Part shown: positions 10,531 to 26,500 of the stretch, in pieces
How positions within the stretch are numbered: position 1 is the stretch's first letter
Layout: every line of letters begins with the position of its first letter
NCBI GenBank assembly: GCA_964057225.1
Contig: OZ059897.1
Span: 18,228,001-18,292,000, forward strand
Reading direction: 5' to 3'
Source: Auanema rhodensis
Lineage: Eukaryota > Nematoda > Chromadorea > Rhabditida > Rhabditidae
Length of the DNA: 64,000 nt
Translations under genes and position numbers: made by a program
Notes under the pieces: model-generated
What the model saw: only the letters and a program-made list of their open reading frames with translations
Told to the model about the DNA's origin: nothing
Databases searched by the model: none

Positions 10531-13500
10531 GACAATGTTATTCAACGAAAAAATTAATTCTTCAGGGTGAAAATCGAGGATATAAGTGTGAACTTATATC
10601 AGTTGATATCTCGGTGCATTTTTAAGCTAGCGCAAATCTGATAACACAGATCGACGCAGCTTAAAAATCCGCATCGAATGCACTTTACTACATTGAGAAA
10701 CGCTTGATACAAAAATTAGTTATGATCGTTTGAAAAATGATGCATTAGTGTATGTTGAGTTTCCATGTACACTCAACATTGCTTCCAAAAACATTTTGAC
10801 AAAAATTTTTTCGAAAAATTTCAAAATAATTTAGCAAAAAGTAGATGTTTTTAGATTCCATTTTTCAAGGCAAAGACGATGGACAATGTTATTCAACGAA
10901 AAAATTAATTCTTCAGGGTGAAAATCGAGGATATAAGTGTGAACTTATATCAGTTGATATCTCGGTGCATTTTTAAGCTAGCGCAAATCTGATAACACAG
11001 ATCGACGCAGCTTAAAAATCCGCATCGAATGCACTATACTACATTGAGAAACGCTTAATACAAAAATTAGTTATAATCGTTTGAAAAATGATGCATTAGT
11101 GTATGTTGAGTTTCCATGTACACTTAACATTGCTTCCAAAAACATTTTGACAAAAATTTTTTCGAAAAATTTCAAAATAGTTTAGCAAAAAGTAGATGTT
11201 TTTAGATTCCATTTTTCAAGGCAAAGACGATGGACAATGTTATTCAACGAAAAAATTAATTCTTCAGGGTGAAAATCGAGGATATAAGTGTGAACTTATA
11301 TCAGTTGATATCTCGGTGCATTTTTAAGCTAGCGCAAATCTGATAACACAGATCGACGCAGCTTAAAAATCCGCATCGAATGCACTATACTACATTGAGA
11401 AACGCTTAATACAAAAATTAGTTATAATCGTTTGAAAAATGATGCATTAGTGTATGTTGAGTTTCCATGTACACTTAACATTGCTTCCAAAAACATTTTG
11501 ACAAAAATTTTTTCGAAAAATTTCAAAATAATTTAGCAAAAAGTAGATGTTTTTAGATTCCATTTTTCAAGGCAAAGACGATGGACAATGTTATTCAACG
11601 AAAAAATTAATTCTTCAGGGTGAAAATCGAGGATATAAGTGTGAACTTATATCAGTTGATATCTCGGTGCATTTTTAAGCTAGCGCAAATCTGATAACAC
11701 AGATCGACGCAGCTTAAAAATCCGGATCGAATGCACTATACTACATTGAGAAACGCTTAATACAAAAATTAGTTATGATCGTTTGAAAAATGATGCATTA
11801 GTGTATGTTGAGTTTCCATGTACACTCAACATTGCTTCCAAAAACATTTTGACAAAAATTTTTTCGAAAAATTTCAAAATAATTTAGCAAAAAGTAGATG
11901 TTTTTAGATTCCATTTTTCAAGGCAAAGACGATGGACAATGTTATTCAACGAAAAAATTAATTCTTCAGGGTGAAAATCGAAGATATAAGTGTGAACTTA
12001 TATCAGTTGATATCTCGGTGCATTTTTAAGCTAGCGCAAATCTGATAACACAGATCGACGCAGCTTAAAAATCCGCATCGAATGCACTATACTACATTGA
12101 GAAACGCTTAATACAAAAATTAGTTATAATCGTTTGAAAAATGATGCATTAGTGTATGTTGAGTTTCCATGTACACTCAACATTGCTTCCAAAAACATTT
12201 TGACAAAAATTTTTTCGAAAAATTTCAAAATAATTTAGCAAAAAGTAGATGTTTTTAGATTCCATTTTTCAAGGCAAAGACGATGGACAATGTTATTCAA
12301 CGAAAAAATTAATTCTTCAGGGTGAAAATCGAGGATATAAGTGTGAACTTATATCAGTTGATATCTCGGTGCATTTTTAAGCTAGCGCAAATCTGATAAC
12401 ACAGATCGACGCAGCTTAAAAATCCGCATCGAATGCACTATACTACATTGAGAAACGCTTAATACAAAAATTAGTTATAATCGTTTGAAAAATGATGCAT
12501 TAGTGTATGTTGAGTTTCCATGTACACTTAACATTGCTTCCAAAAACATTTTGACAAAAATTTTTTCGAAAAATTTCAAAATAGTTTAGCAAAAAGTAGA
12601 TGTTTTTAGATTTTATTTTTCAAGGCAAAGACGATGGACAATGTTATTCAACGAAAAAATTAATTCTTCAGGGTGAAAATCGAGGATATAAGTGTGAACT
12701 TATATCAGTTGATATCTCGGTGCATTTTTAAGCTAGCGCAAATCTGATAACACAGATCGACGCAGCTTAAAAATCCGCATCGAATGCACTATACTACATT
12801 GAGAAACGCTTAATACAAAAATTAGTTATGATCGTTTGAAAAATGATGCATTAGTGTATGTTGAGTTTCCATGTACACTCAACATTGCTTCCAAAAACAT
12901 TTTGACAAAAATTTTTTCGAAAAATTTCAAAATAATTTAGCAAAAAGTAGATGTTTTTAGATTCCATTTTTCAAGGCAAAGACGATGGACAATGTTATTC
13001 AACGAAAAAATTAATTCTTCAGGGTGAAAATCGAAGATATAAGTGTGAACTTATATCAGTTGATATCTCGGTGCATTTTTAAGCTAGCGCAAATCTGATA
13101 ACACAGATCGACGCAGCTTAAAAATCCGCATCGAATGCACTATACTACATTGAGAAACGCTTAATACAAAAATTAGTTATAATCGTTTGAAAAATGATGC
13201 ATTAGTGTATGTTGAGTTTCCATGTACACTCAACATTGCTTCCAAAAACATTTTGACAAAAATTTTTTCGAAAAATTTCAAAATAATTTAGCAAAAAGTA
13301 GATGTTTTTAGATTCCATTTTTCAAGGCAAAGACGATGGACAATGTTATTCAACGAAAAAATTAATTCTTCAGGGTGAAAATCGAGGATATAAGTGTGAA
13401 CTTATATCAGTTGATATCTCGGTGCATTTTTAAGCTAGCGCAAATCTGATAACACAGATCGACGCAGCTTAAAAATCCGCATCGAATGCACTATACTACA

Positions 13501-16500
13501 TTGAGAAACGCTTAATACAAAAATTAGTTATAATCGTTTGAAAAATGATGCATTAGTGTATGTTGAGTTTCCATGTACACTTAACATTGCTTCCAAAAAC
13601 ATTTTGACAAAAATTTTTTCGAAAAATTTCAAAATAGTTTAGCAAAAAGTAGATGTTTTTAGATTTTATTTTTCAAGGCAAAGACGATGGACAATGTTAT
13701 TCAACGAAAAAATTAATTCTTCAGGGTGAAAATCGAGGATATAAGTGTGAACTTATATCAGTTGATATCTCGGTGCATTTTTAAGCTAGCGCAAATCTGA
13801 TAACACAGATCGACGCAGCTTAAAAATCCGCATCGAATGCACTATACTACATTGAGAAACGCTTAATACAAAAATTAGTTATAATCGTTTGAAAAATGAT
13901 GCATTAGTGTATGTTGAGTTTCCATGTACACTCAACATTGCTTCCAAAAACATTTTGACAAAAATTTTTTCGAAAAATTTCAAAATAATTTAGCAAAAAG
14001 TAGATGTTTTTAGATTCCATTTTTCAAGGCAAAGACGATGGACAATGTTATTCAACGAAAAAATTAATTCTTCAGGGTGAAAATCGAGGATATAAGTGTG
14101 AACTTATATCAGTTGATATCTCGGTGCATTTTTAAGCTAGCGCAAATCTGATAACACAGATCGACGCAGCTTAAAAATCCGCATCGAATGCACTATACTA
14201 CATTGAGAAACGCTTAATACAAAAATTAGTTATAATCGTTTGAAAAATGATGCATTAGTGTATGTTGAGTTTCCATGTACACTTAACATTGCTTCCAAAA
14301 ACATTTTGACAAAAATTTTTTCGAAAAATTTCAAAATAGTTTACTAAAAAGTAGATGTTTTTAGATTCCATTTTTCAAGGCAAAGACGATGGACAATGTT
14401 ATTCAACGAAAAAATTAATTCTTCAGGGTGAAAATCGAGGATATAAGTGTGAACTTATATCAGTTGATATCTCGGTGCATTTTTAAGCTAGCGCAAATCT
14501 GATAACACAGATCGACGCAGCTTAAAAATCCGGATCGAATGCACTATACTACATTGAGAAACGCTTAATACAAAAATTAGTTATAATCGTTTGAAAAATG
14601 ATGCATTAGTGTATGTTGAGTTTCCATGTACACTTAACATTGCTTCCAAAAACATTTTGACAAAAATTTTTTCGAAAAATTTCAAAATAATTTAGCAAAA
14701 AGTAGATGTTTTTAGATTCCATTTTTCAAGGCAAAGACGATGGACAATGTTATTCAACGAAAAAATTAATTCTTCAGGGTGAAAATCGAAGATATAAGTG
14801 TGAACTTATATCAGTTGATATCTCGGTGCATTTTTAAGCTAGCGCAAATCTGATAACACAGATCGACGCAGCTTAAAAATCCGCATCGAATGCACTATAC
14901 TACATTGAGAAACGCTTAATACAAAAATTAGTTATAATCGTTTGAAAAATGATGCATTAGTGTATGTTGAGTTTCCATGTACACTCAACATTGCTTCCAA
15001 AAACATTTTGACAAAAATTTTTTCGAAAAATTTCAAAATAATTTAGCAAAAAGTAGATGTTTTTAGATTCCATTTTTCAAGGCAAAGACGATGTACAATG
15101 TTATTCAACGAAAAAATTAATTCTTCAGGGTGAAAATCGAGGATATAAGTGTGAACTTATATCAGTTGATATCTCGGTGCATTTTTAAGCTAGCGCAAAT
15201 CTGATAACACAGATCGACGCAGCTTAACAATCCGCATCGAATGCACTATACTACATTGAGAAACGCTTAATACAAAAATTAGTTATAATCGTTTGAAAAA
15301 TGATGCATTAGTGTATGTTGAGTTTCCATGTACACTCAACATTGCTTCCAAAAACATTTTGACAAAAATTTTTTCGAAAAATTTCAAAATAATTTAGCAA
15401 AAAGTAGATGTTTTTAGATTCCATTTTTCAAGGCAAAGACGATGGACAATGTTATTCAACGAAAAAATTAATTCTTCAGGGTGAAAATCGAAGATATAAG
15501 TGTGAACTTATATCAGTTGATATCTCGGTGCATTTTTAAGCTAGCGCAAATCTGATAACACAGATCGACGCAGCTTAAAAATCCGCATCGAATGCACTAT
15601 ACTACATTGAGAAACGCTTGATACAAAAATTAGTTATAATCGTTTGAAAAATGATGCATTAGTGTATGTTGAGTTCCCATGTACACTTAACATTGCTTCC
15701 AAAAACATTTTGACAAAAATTTTTTCGAAAAATTTCAAAATAGTTTACCAAAAAGTAGATGTTTTTAGATTCCATTTTTCAAGGCAAAGACGATGGACAA
15801 TGTTATTCAACGAAAAAATTAATTCTTCAGGGTGAAAATCGAGGATATAAGTGTGAACTTATATCAGTTGATATCTCGGTGCATTTTTAAGCTAGCGCAA
15901 ATCTGATAACACAGATCGACGCAGCTTAAAAATCCGGATCGAATGCACTATACTACATTGAGAAACGCTTAATACAAAAATTAGTTATGATCGTTTGAAA
16001 AATGATGCATTAGTGTATGTTGAGTTTCCATGTACACTCAACATTGCTTCCAAAAACATTTTGACAAAAACTTTTTCGAAAAATTTCAAAATAATTTAGC
16101 AAAAAGTAGATGTTTTTAGATTCCATTTTTCAAGGCAAAGACGATGGACAATGTTATTCAACAAAAAAATTAATTCTTCAGGGTGAAAATCGAGGATATA
16201 AGTGTGAACTTATATCAGTTGATATCTCGGTGCATTTTTAAGCTAGCGCAAATCTGATAACACAGATCGACGCAGCTTAAAAATCCGCATCGAATGCACT
16301 ATACTACATTGAGAAACGCTTAATACAAAAATTAGTTATAATCGTTTGAAAAATGATGCATTAGTGTATGTTGAGTTTCCATGTACACTCAACATTGCTT
16401 CCAAAAACATTTTGACAAAAATTTTTTCGAAAAATTTCAAAATAATTTAGCAAAAAGTAGATGTTTTTAGATTCCATTTTTCAAGGCAAAGACGATGGAC

Positions 16501-17550
16501 AATGTTATTCAACGAAAAAATTAATTCTTCAGGGTGAAAATCGAGGATATAAGTGTGAACTTATATCAGTTGATATCTCGGTGCATTTTTAAGCTAGCGC
16601 AAATCTGATAACACAGATCGACGCAGCTTAAAAATCCGCATCGAATGCACTATACTACATTGAGAAACGCTTGATACAAAAATTAGTTATAATCGTTTGA
16701 AAAATGATGCATTAGTGTATGTTGAGTTTCCATGTACACTTAACATTGCTTCCAAAAACATTTTGACAAAAATTTTTTCGAAAAATTTCAAAATAGTTTA
16801 CCAAAAAGTAGATGTTTTTAGATTCCATTTTTCAAGGCAAAGACGATGGACAATGTTATTCAACGAAAAAATTAATTCTTCAGGGTGAAAATCGAGGATA
16901 TAAGTGTGAACTTATATCAGTTGATATCTCGGTGCATTTTTAAGCTAGCGCAAATCTGATAACACAGATCGACGCAGCTGAAAAATCCGGATCGAATGCA
17001 CTATACTACATTAAGAAACGCTTGATACAAAAATTAGTTATGATCGTTTGAAAAATGATGCATTAGTGTATGTTGAGTTTCCATGTACACTCAACATTGC
17101 TTCCAAAAACATTTTGACAAAAACTTTTTCGAAAAATTTCAAAATAATTTAGCAAAAAGTAGATGTTTTTAGATTCCATTTTTCAAGGCAAAGACGATGG
17201 ACAATGTTATTCAACGAAAAAATTAATTCTTCAGGGTGAAAATCGAAGATATAAGTGTGAACTTATATCAGTTGATATCTCGGTGCATTTTTAAGCTAGC
17301 GCAAATCTGATAACACAGATCGACGCAGCTTAAAAATCCGCATCGAATGCACTATACTACATTGAGAAACGCTTAATACAAAAATTAGTTATGATCGTTT
17401 GAAAAATGATGCATTAGTGTATGTTGAGTTTCCATGTACACTCAACATTGCTTCCAAAAACATTTTGACAAAAATTTTTTCGAAAAATTTCAAAATAATT
17501 TAGCAAAAAGTAGATGTTTTTAGATTCCTTTTTTCAAGGCAAAGACGATG
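10531..17550. repeat. Mixed monomers with loose trimer periodicity
   Basis: Twenty monomers. Units at 11584-12636 and 12637-13689 form a trimer pair: each has a TATGATCG unit, then a CGAAGAT unit, then an ACTTAACA/GTTTAG unit; the units at 12286 and 13339 share GATTTTATTTTT. A second trimer pair spans 15445-16497 and 16498-17550: units at 15445 and 16498 share CTTGATAC with ACTTAACA and GTTTACC, and units at 15796 and 16849 share CCGGATCG and AAAACTTTTTCG. Private changes include GATGTACAATG at the 15094 junction, TTAACAATCCG in the unit at 15094, and CAGCTGAAAAATCC in the unit at 16849. Confidence 0.75.
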
Positions 17551-20500
17551 GACAATGTTATTCAACGAAAAAATTAATTCTTCAGGGTGAAAATCGAGGA
17601 TATAAGTGTGAACTTATATCAGTTGATATCTCGGTGCATTTTTAAGCTAGCGCAAATCTGATAACACAGATCGACGCAGCTTAAAAATCCGCATCGAATG
17701 CACTTTACTACATTGAGAAACGCTTGATACAAAAATTAGTTATGATCGTTTGAAAAATGATGCATTAGTGTATGTTGAGTTTCCATGTACACTCAACATT
17801 GCTTCCAAAAACATTTTGACAAAAATTTTTTCGAAAAATTTCAAAATAATTTAGCAAAAAGTAGATGTTTTTAGATTCCTTTTTTCAAGGCAAAGACGAT
17901 GGACAATGTTATTCAACGAAAAAAGTAATTCTTCAGGGTGAAAATCGAGGATATAAGTGTGAACTTATATCAGTTGATATCTCGGTGCATTTTTAAGCTA
18001 GCGCAAATCTGATAACACAGATCGACGCAGCTTAAAAATCCGCATCGAATGCACTATACTACATTGAGAAACGCTTAATACAAAAATTAGTTATAATCGT
18101 TTGAAAAATGATGCATTAGTGTATGTTGAGTTTCCATGTACACTTAACATTGCTTCCAAAAACATTTTGACAAAAATTTTTTCGAAAAATTTCAAAATAG
18201 TTTACTAAAAAGTAGATGTTTTTAGATTCCATTTTTCAAGGCAAAGACGATGGACAATGTTATTCAACGAAAAAATTAATTCTTCAGGGTGAAAATCGAA
18301 GATATAAGTGTGAACTTATATCAGTTGATATCTCGGTGCATTTTTAAGCTAGCGCAAATCTGATAACACAGATCGACGCAGCTTAAAAATCCGCATCGAA
18401 TGCACTATACTACATCGAGAAACGCTTAATACAAAAATTAGTTATAATCGTTTGAAAAATGATGCATTAGTGTATGTTGAGTTTCCATGTACACTTAACA
18501 TTGCTTCCAAAAACATTTTGACAAAAATTTTTTCGAAAAATTTCAAAATAGTTTACTAAAAAGTAGATGTTTTTAGATTCCATTTTTCAAGGCAAAGACG
18601 ATGGACAATGTTATTCAACGAAAAAATTAATTCTTCAGGGTGAAAATCGAAGATATAAGTGTGAACTTATATCAGTTGATATCTCGGTGCATTTTTAAGC
18701 TAGCGCAAATCTGATAACACAGATCGACGCAGCTTAAAAATCCGCATCGAATGCACTATACTACATCGAGAAACGCTTAATACAAAAATTAGTTATAATC
18801 GTTTGAAAAATGATGCATTAGTGTATGTTGAGTTTCCATGTACACTCAACATTGCTTCCAAAAACATTTTGACAAAAATTTTTTCGAAAAATTTCAAAAT
18901 AATTTAGCAAAAAGTAGATGTTTTTAGATTCCATTTTTCAAGGCAAAGACGATGGACAATGTTATTCAACGAAAAAATTAATTCTTCAGGGTGAAAATCG
19001 AAGATATAAGTGTGAACTTATATCAGTTGATATCTCGGTGCATTTTTAAGCTAGCGCAAATCTGATAACACAGATCGACGCAGCTTAAAAATCCGCATCG
19101 AATGCACTATACTACATTGAGAAACGCTTAATACAAAAATTAGTTATAATCGTTTGAAAAATGATGCATTAGTGTATGTTGAGTTTCCATGTACACTCAA
19201 CATTGCTTCCAAAAACATTTTGACAAAAATTTTTTCGAAAAATTTCAAAATAGTTTACTGAAAAGTAGATGTTTTTAGATTCCATTTTTCAAGGCAAAGA
19301 CGATGGACAATGTTATTCAACGAAAAAATTAATTCTTCAGGGTGAAAATCGAAGATATAAGTGTGAACTTATATCAGTTGATATCTCGGTGCATTTTTAA
19401 GCTAGCGCAAATCTGATAACACAGATCGACGCAGCTTAAAAATCCGCATCGAATGCACTATACTACATCGAGAAACGCTTAATACAAAAATTAGTTATAA
19501 TCGTTTGAAAAATGATGCATTAGTGTATGTTGAGTTTCCATGTACACTCAACATTGCTTCCAAAAACATTTTGACAAAAATTTTTTCGAAAAATTTCAAA
19601 ATAATTTAGCAAAAAGTAGATGTTTTTAGATTCCATTTTTCAAGGCAAAGACGATGGACAATGTTATTCAACGAAAAAATTAATTCTTCAGGGTGAAAAT
19701 CGAAGATATAAGTGTGAACTTATATCAGTTGATATCTCGGTGCATTTTTAAGCTAGCGCAAATCTGATAACACAGATCGACGCAGCTTAAAAATCCGCAT
19801 CGAATGCACTATACTACATTGAGAAACGCTTAATACAAAAATTAGTTATAATCGTTTGAAAAATGATGCATTAGTGTATGTTGAGTTTCCATGTACACTC
19901 AACATTGCTTCCAAAAACATTTTGACAAAAATTTTTTCGAAAAACTTCAAAATAATTTAGCAAAAAGTAGATGTTTTAAGATTCCATTTTTCAAGGCAAA
20001 GACGATGGACAATGTTATTCAACGAAAAAATTAATTCTTCAGGGTGAAAATCGAGGATATAAGTGTGAACTTATATCAGTTGATATCTCGGTGCATTTTT
20101 AAGCTAGCGCAAATCTGATAACACAGATCGACGCAGCTTAAAAATCCGCATCGAATGCACTATACTACATTGAGAAACGCTTAATACAAAAATTAGTTAT
20201 GATCGTTTGAAAAATGATGCATTAGTGTATGTTGAGTTTCCATGTACACTCAACATTGCTTCCAAAAACATTTTGACAAAAATTTTTTCGAAAAATTTCA
20301 AAATAATTTAGCAAAAAGTAGATGTTTTTAGATTCCATTTTTCAAGGCAAAGACGATGGACAATGTTATTCAACGAAAAAATTAATTCTTCAGGGTGAAA
20401 ATCGAAGATATAAGTGTGAACTTATATCAGTTGATATCTCGGTGCATTTTTAAGCTAGCGTAAATCTGATAACACAGATCGACGCAGCTTAAAAATCCGC

Positions 20501-23500
20501 ATCGAATGCACTATACTACATTGAGAAACGCTTAATACAAAAATTAGTTATAATCGTTTGAAAAATGATGCATTAGTGTATGTTGAGTTTCCATGTACAC
20601 TCAACATTGCTTCCAAAAACATTTTGACAAAAATTTTTTCGAAAAATTTCAAAATAATTTAGCAAAAAGTAGATGTTTTTAGATTCCATTTTTCAAGGCA
20701 AAGACGATGGACAATGTTATTCAACGAAAAAATTAATTCTTCAGGGTGAAAATCGAGGATATAAGTGTGAACTTATATCAGTTGATATCTCGGTGCATTT
20801 TTAAGCTAGCGCAAATCTGATAACACAGATCGACGCAGCTTAAAAATCCGCATCGAATGCACTAAACTACATTGAGAAACGCTTAATACAAAAATTAGTT
20901 ATAATCGTTTGAAAAATGATGCATTAGTGTATGTTGAGTTTCCATGTACACTCAACATTGCTTCCAAAAACATTTTGACAAAAATTTTTTCGAAAAATTT
21001 CAAAATAATTTAGCAAAAAGTAGATGTTTTTAGATTCCATTTTTCAAGGCAAAGACGATGGACAATGTTATTCAACGAAAAAATTAATTCTTCAGGGTGA
21101 AAATCGAGGATATAAGTGTGAACTTATATCAGTTGATATCTCGGTGCATTTTTAAGCTAGCGCAAATCTGATAACACAGATCGACGCAGCTTAAAAATCC
21201 GCATCGAATGCACTATACTACATTGAGAAACGCTTGATACAAAAATTAGTTATGATCGTTTGAAAAATGATGCATTAGTGTATGTTGAGTTTCCATGTAC
21301 ACTCAACATTGCTTCCAAAAACATTTTGACAAAAATTTTTTCGAAAAATTTCAAAATAATTTAGCAAAAAGTAGATGTTTTTAGATTCCATTTTTCAAGG
21401 CAAAGACGATGGACAATGTTATTCAACGAAAAAATTAATTCTTCAGGGTGAAAATCGAGGATATAAGTGTGAACTTATATCAGTTGATATCTCGGTGCAT
21501 TTTTAAGCTAGCGCAAATCTGATGACACAGATCGACGCAGCTTAAAAATCCGCATCGAATGCACTATACTACATTGAGAAACGCTTAATACAAAAATTAG
21601 TTATAATCGTTTGAAAAATGATGCATTAGTGTATGTTGAGTTTCCATGTACACTCAACATTGCTTCCAAAAACATTTTGACAAAAATTTTTTCGAAAAAT
21701 TTCAAAATAATTTAGCAAAAAGTAGATGTTTTTAGATTCCATTTTTCAAGGCAAAGACGATGGACAATGTTATTCAACGAAAAAATTAATTCTTCAGGGT
21801 GAAAATCGAGGATATAAGTGTGAACTTATATCAGTTGATATCTCGGTGCATTTTTAAGCTAGCGCAAATCTGATAACACAGATCGACGCAGCTTAAAAAT
21901 CCGCATCGAATGCACTATACTACATTGAGAAACGCTTAATACAAAAATTAGTTATAATCGTTTGAAAAATGATGCATTAGTGTATGTTGAGTTTCCATGT
22001 ACACTTAACATTGCTTCCAAAAACATTTTGACAAAAATTTTTTCGAAAAATTTCAAAATAGTTTACTAAAAAGTAGATGTTTTTAGATTCCATTTTTCAA
22101 GGCAAAGACGATGGACAATGTTATTCAACGAAAAAATTAATTCTTCAGGGTGAAAATCGAGGATATAAGTGTGAACTTATATCAGTTGATATCTCGGTGC
22201 ATTTTTAAGCTAGCGCAAATCTGATAACACAGATCGACGCAGCTTACAAAACCGCATCGAATGCACTATACTACATTGAGAAACGCTTAATACAAAAATT
22301 AGTTATAATCGTTTGAAAAATGATGCATTAGTGTATGTTGAGTTTCCATGTACACTCAACATTGCTTCCAAAAACATTTTGACAAAAATTTTTTCGAAAA
22401 ATTTCAAAATAATTTAGCAAAAAGTAGATGTTTTTAGATTCCATTTTTCAAGGCAAAGACGATGGACAATGTTATTCAACGAAAAAATTAATTCTTCAGG
22501 GTGAAAATCGAAGATATAAGTGTGAACTTATATCAGTTGATATCTCGGTGCATTTTTAAGCTAGCGCAAATCTGATAACACAGATCGACGCAGCTTAAAA
22601 ATCCGCATCGAATGCACTATACTACATTGAGAAACGCTTAATACAAAAATTAGTTATAATCGTTTGAAAAATGATGCATTAGTGTATGTTGAGTTTCCAT
22701 GTACACTCAACATTGCTTCCAAAAACATTTTGACAAAAATTTTTTCGAAAAATTTCAAAATAATTTAGCAAAAAGTAGATGTTTTTAGATTCCATTTTTC
22801 AAGGCAAAGACGATGGACAATGTTATTCAACGAAAAAATTAATTCTTCAGGGTGAAAATCGAAGATATAAGTGTGAACTTATATCAGTTGATATCTCGGT
22901 GCATTTTTAAGCTAGCGTAAATCTGATAACACAGATCGACGCAGCTTAAAAATCCGCATCGAATGCACTATACTACATTGAGAAACGCTTAATACAAAAA
23001 TTAGTTATAATCGTTTGAAAAATGATGCATTAGTGTATGTTGAGTTTCCATGTACACTCAACATTGCTTCCAAAAACATTTTGACAAAAATTTTTTCGAA
23101 AAATTTCAAAATAATTTAGCAAAAAGTAGATGTTTTTAGATTCCATTTTTCAAAGCAAAGACGATGGACAATGTTATTCAACGAAAAAATTAATTCTTCA
23201 GGGTGAAAATCGAAGATATAAGTGTGAACTTATATCAGTTGATATCTCGGTGCATTTTTAAGCTAGCGCAAATCTGATAACACAGATCGACGCAGCTTAA
23301 AAATCCGCATCGAATGCACTATACTACATTGAGAAACGCTTAATACAAAAATTAGTTATAATCGTTTGAAAAATGATGCATTAGTGTATGTTGAGTTTCC
23401 ATGTACACTCAACATTGCTTCCAAAAACATTTTGACAAAAATTTTTTCGAAAAATTTCAAAATAATTTAGCAAAAAGTAGATGTTTTTAGATTCCATTTT

Positions 23501-23517
23501 TCAAGGCAAAGACGATG
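17551..23517. repeat. Mixed monomers, no clear HOR
   Basis: Seventeen monomers. The unit at 17551 is of the CACTTTAC type. Units at 17902, 18253 and 21763 have TTTACTAAAAAG, and the one at 18955 has TTTACTGAAAAG. CATCGAGAAACG first appears in the unit at 18253. AGCGTAAATCTG first appears in the unit at 20359 and again at 22816. The unit at 21412 has CTGATGACAC, and the one at 22114 has CTTACAAAACCG. I do not see a repeated order of types longer than a few units. Confidence 0.75.
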
Positions 23518-26500
23518 GACAATGTTATTCAACGAAAAAATTAATTCTTCAGGGTGAAAATCGAGGATATAAGTGTGAACTTATATCAGTTGATATCTCG
23601 GTGCATTTTTAAGCTAGCGCAAATCTGATAACACAGATCGACGCAGCTTAAAAATCCGCATCGAATGCACTATACTACATCGAGAAACGCTTAATACAAA
23701 AATTAGTTATAATCGTTTGAAAAATGATGCATTAGTGTATGTTGAGTTTCCATGTACACTTAACATTGCTTCCAAAAACATTTTGACAAAAATTTTTTCG
23801 AAAAATTTCAAAATAGTTTACCAAAAAGTAGATGTTTTTAGATTCCATTTTTCAAGGCAAAGACGATGGACAATGTTATTCAACGAAAAAATTAATTCTT
23901 CAGGGTGAAAATCGAAGATATAAGTGTGAACTTATATCAGTTGATATCTCGGTGCATTTTTAAGCTAGCGTAAATCTGATAACACAGATCGACGCAGCTT
24001 AAAAATCCGCATCGAATGCACTATACTACATTGAGAAACGCTTAATACAAAAATCAGTTATAATCGTTTGAAAAATGATGCATTAGTGTATGTTGAGTTT
24101 CCATGTACACTCAACATTGCTTCCAAAAACATTTTGACAAAAATTTTTTCGAAAAATTTCAAAATAATTTAGCAAAAAGTAGATGTTTTTAGATTCCATT
24201 TTTCAAGGCAAAGACGATGGACAATGTTATTCAACGAAAAAATTAATTCTTCAGGGTGAAAATCGAAGATATAAGTGTGAACTTATATCAGTTGATATCT
24301 CGGTGCATTTTTAAGCTAGCGCAAATCTGATAACACAGATCGACGCAGCTTAAAAATCCGCATCGAATGCACTATACTACATTGAGAAACGCTTAATACA
24401 AAAATTAGTTATAATCGTTTGAAAAATGATGCATTAGTGTATGTTGAGTTTCCATGTACACTCAACATTGCTTCCAAAAACATTTTGACAAAAATTTTTT
24501 CGAAAAATTTCAAAATAATTTAGCAAAAAGTAGATGTTTTTAGATTCCATTTTTCAAGGCAAAGACGATGGACAATGTTATTCAACGAAAAAATTAATTC
24601 TTCAGGGTGAAAATCGAAGATATAAGTGTGAACTTATATCAGTTGATATCTCGGTGCATTTTTAAGCTAGCGTAAATCTGATAACACAGATCGACGCAGC
24701 TTAAAAATCCGCATCGAATGCACTATACTACATTGAGAAACGCTTAATACAAAAATTAGTTATAATCGTTTGAAAAATGATGCATTAGTGTATGTTGAGT
24801 TTCCATGTACACTCAACATTGCTTCCAAAAACATTTTGACAAAAATTTTTTCGAAAAATTTCAAAATAATTTAGCAAAAAGTAGATGTTTTTAGATTCCA
24901 TTTTTCAAGGCAAAGACGATGGACAATGTTATTCAACGAAAAAATTAATTCTTCAGGGTGAAAATCGAAGATATAAGTGTGAACTTATATCAGTTGATAT
25001 CTCGGTGCATTTTTAAGCTAGCGCAAATCTGATAACACAGATCGACGCAGCTTAAAAATCCGCATCGAATGCACTATACTACATTGAGAAACGCTTAATA
25101 CAAAAATTAGTTATAATCGTTTGAAAAATGATGCATTAGTGTATGTTGAGTTTCCATGTACACTCAACATTGCTTCCAAAAACATTTTGACAAAAATTTT
25201 TTCGAAAAATTTCAAAATAATTTAGCAAAAAGTAGATGTTTTTAGATTCCATTTTTCAAGGCAAAGACGATGGACAATGTTATTCAACGAAAAAATTAAT
25301 TCTTCAGGGTGAAAATCGAGGATATAAGTGTGAACTTATATCAGTTGATATCTCGGTGCATTTTTAAGCTAGCGCAAATCTGATAACACAGATCGACGCA
25401 GCTTAAAAATCCGCATCGAATGCACTATACTACATCGAGAAACGCTTAATACAAAAATTAGTTATAATCGTTTGAAAAATGATGCATTAGTGTATGTTGA
25501 GTTTCCATGTACACTTAACATTGCTTCCAAAAACATTTTGACAAAAATTTTTTCGAAAAATTTCAAAATAGTTTACCAAAAAGTAGATGTTTTTAGATTC
25601 CATTTTTCAAGGCAAAGACGATGGACAATGTTATTCAACGAAAAAATTAATTCTTCAGGGTGAAAATCGAAGATATAAGTGTGAACTTATATCAGTTGAT
25701 ATCTCGGTGCATTTTTAAGCTAGCGTAAATCTGATAACACAGATCGACGCAGCTTAAAAATCCGCATCGAATGCACTATACTACATTGAGAAACGCTTAA
25801 TACAAAAATCAGTTATAATCGTTTGAAAAATGATGCATTAGTGTATGTTGAGTTTCCATGTACACTCAACATTGCTTCCAAAAACATTTTGACAAAAATT
25901 TTTTCGAAAAATTTCAAAATAATTTAGCAAAAAGTAGATGTTTTTAGATTCCATTTTTCAAGGCAAAGACGATGGACAATGTTATTCAACGAAAAAATTA
26001 ATTCTTCAGGGTGAAAATCGAAGATATAAGTGTGAACTTATATCAGTTGATATCTCGGTGCATTTTTAAGCTAGCGCAAATCTGATAACACAGATCGACG
26101 CAGCTTAAAAATCCGCATCGAATGCACTATACTACATCGAGAAACGCTCAATACAAAAATTAGTTATAATCGTTTGAAAAATGATGCATTAGTGTATGTT
26201 GAGTTTCCATGTACACTCAACATTGCTTCCAAAAACATTTTGACAAAAATTTTTTCGAAAAATTTCAAAATAATTTAGCAAAAAGTAGATGTTTTTAGAT
26301 TCCATTTTTCAAGGCAAAGACGATGGACAATGTTATTCAACGAAAAAATTAATTCTTCAGGGTGAAAATCGAGGATATAAGTGTGAACTTATATCAGTTG
26401 ATATCTCGGTGCATTTTTAAGCTAGCGCAAATCTGATGACACAGATCGACGCAGCTTAAAAATCCGGATCGAATGCACTATACTACATTGAGAAACGCTT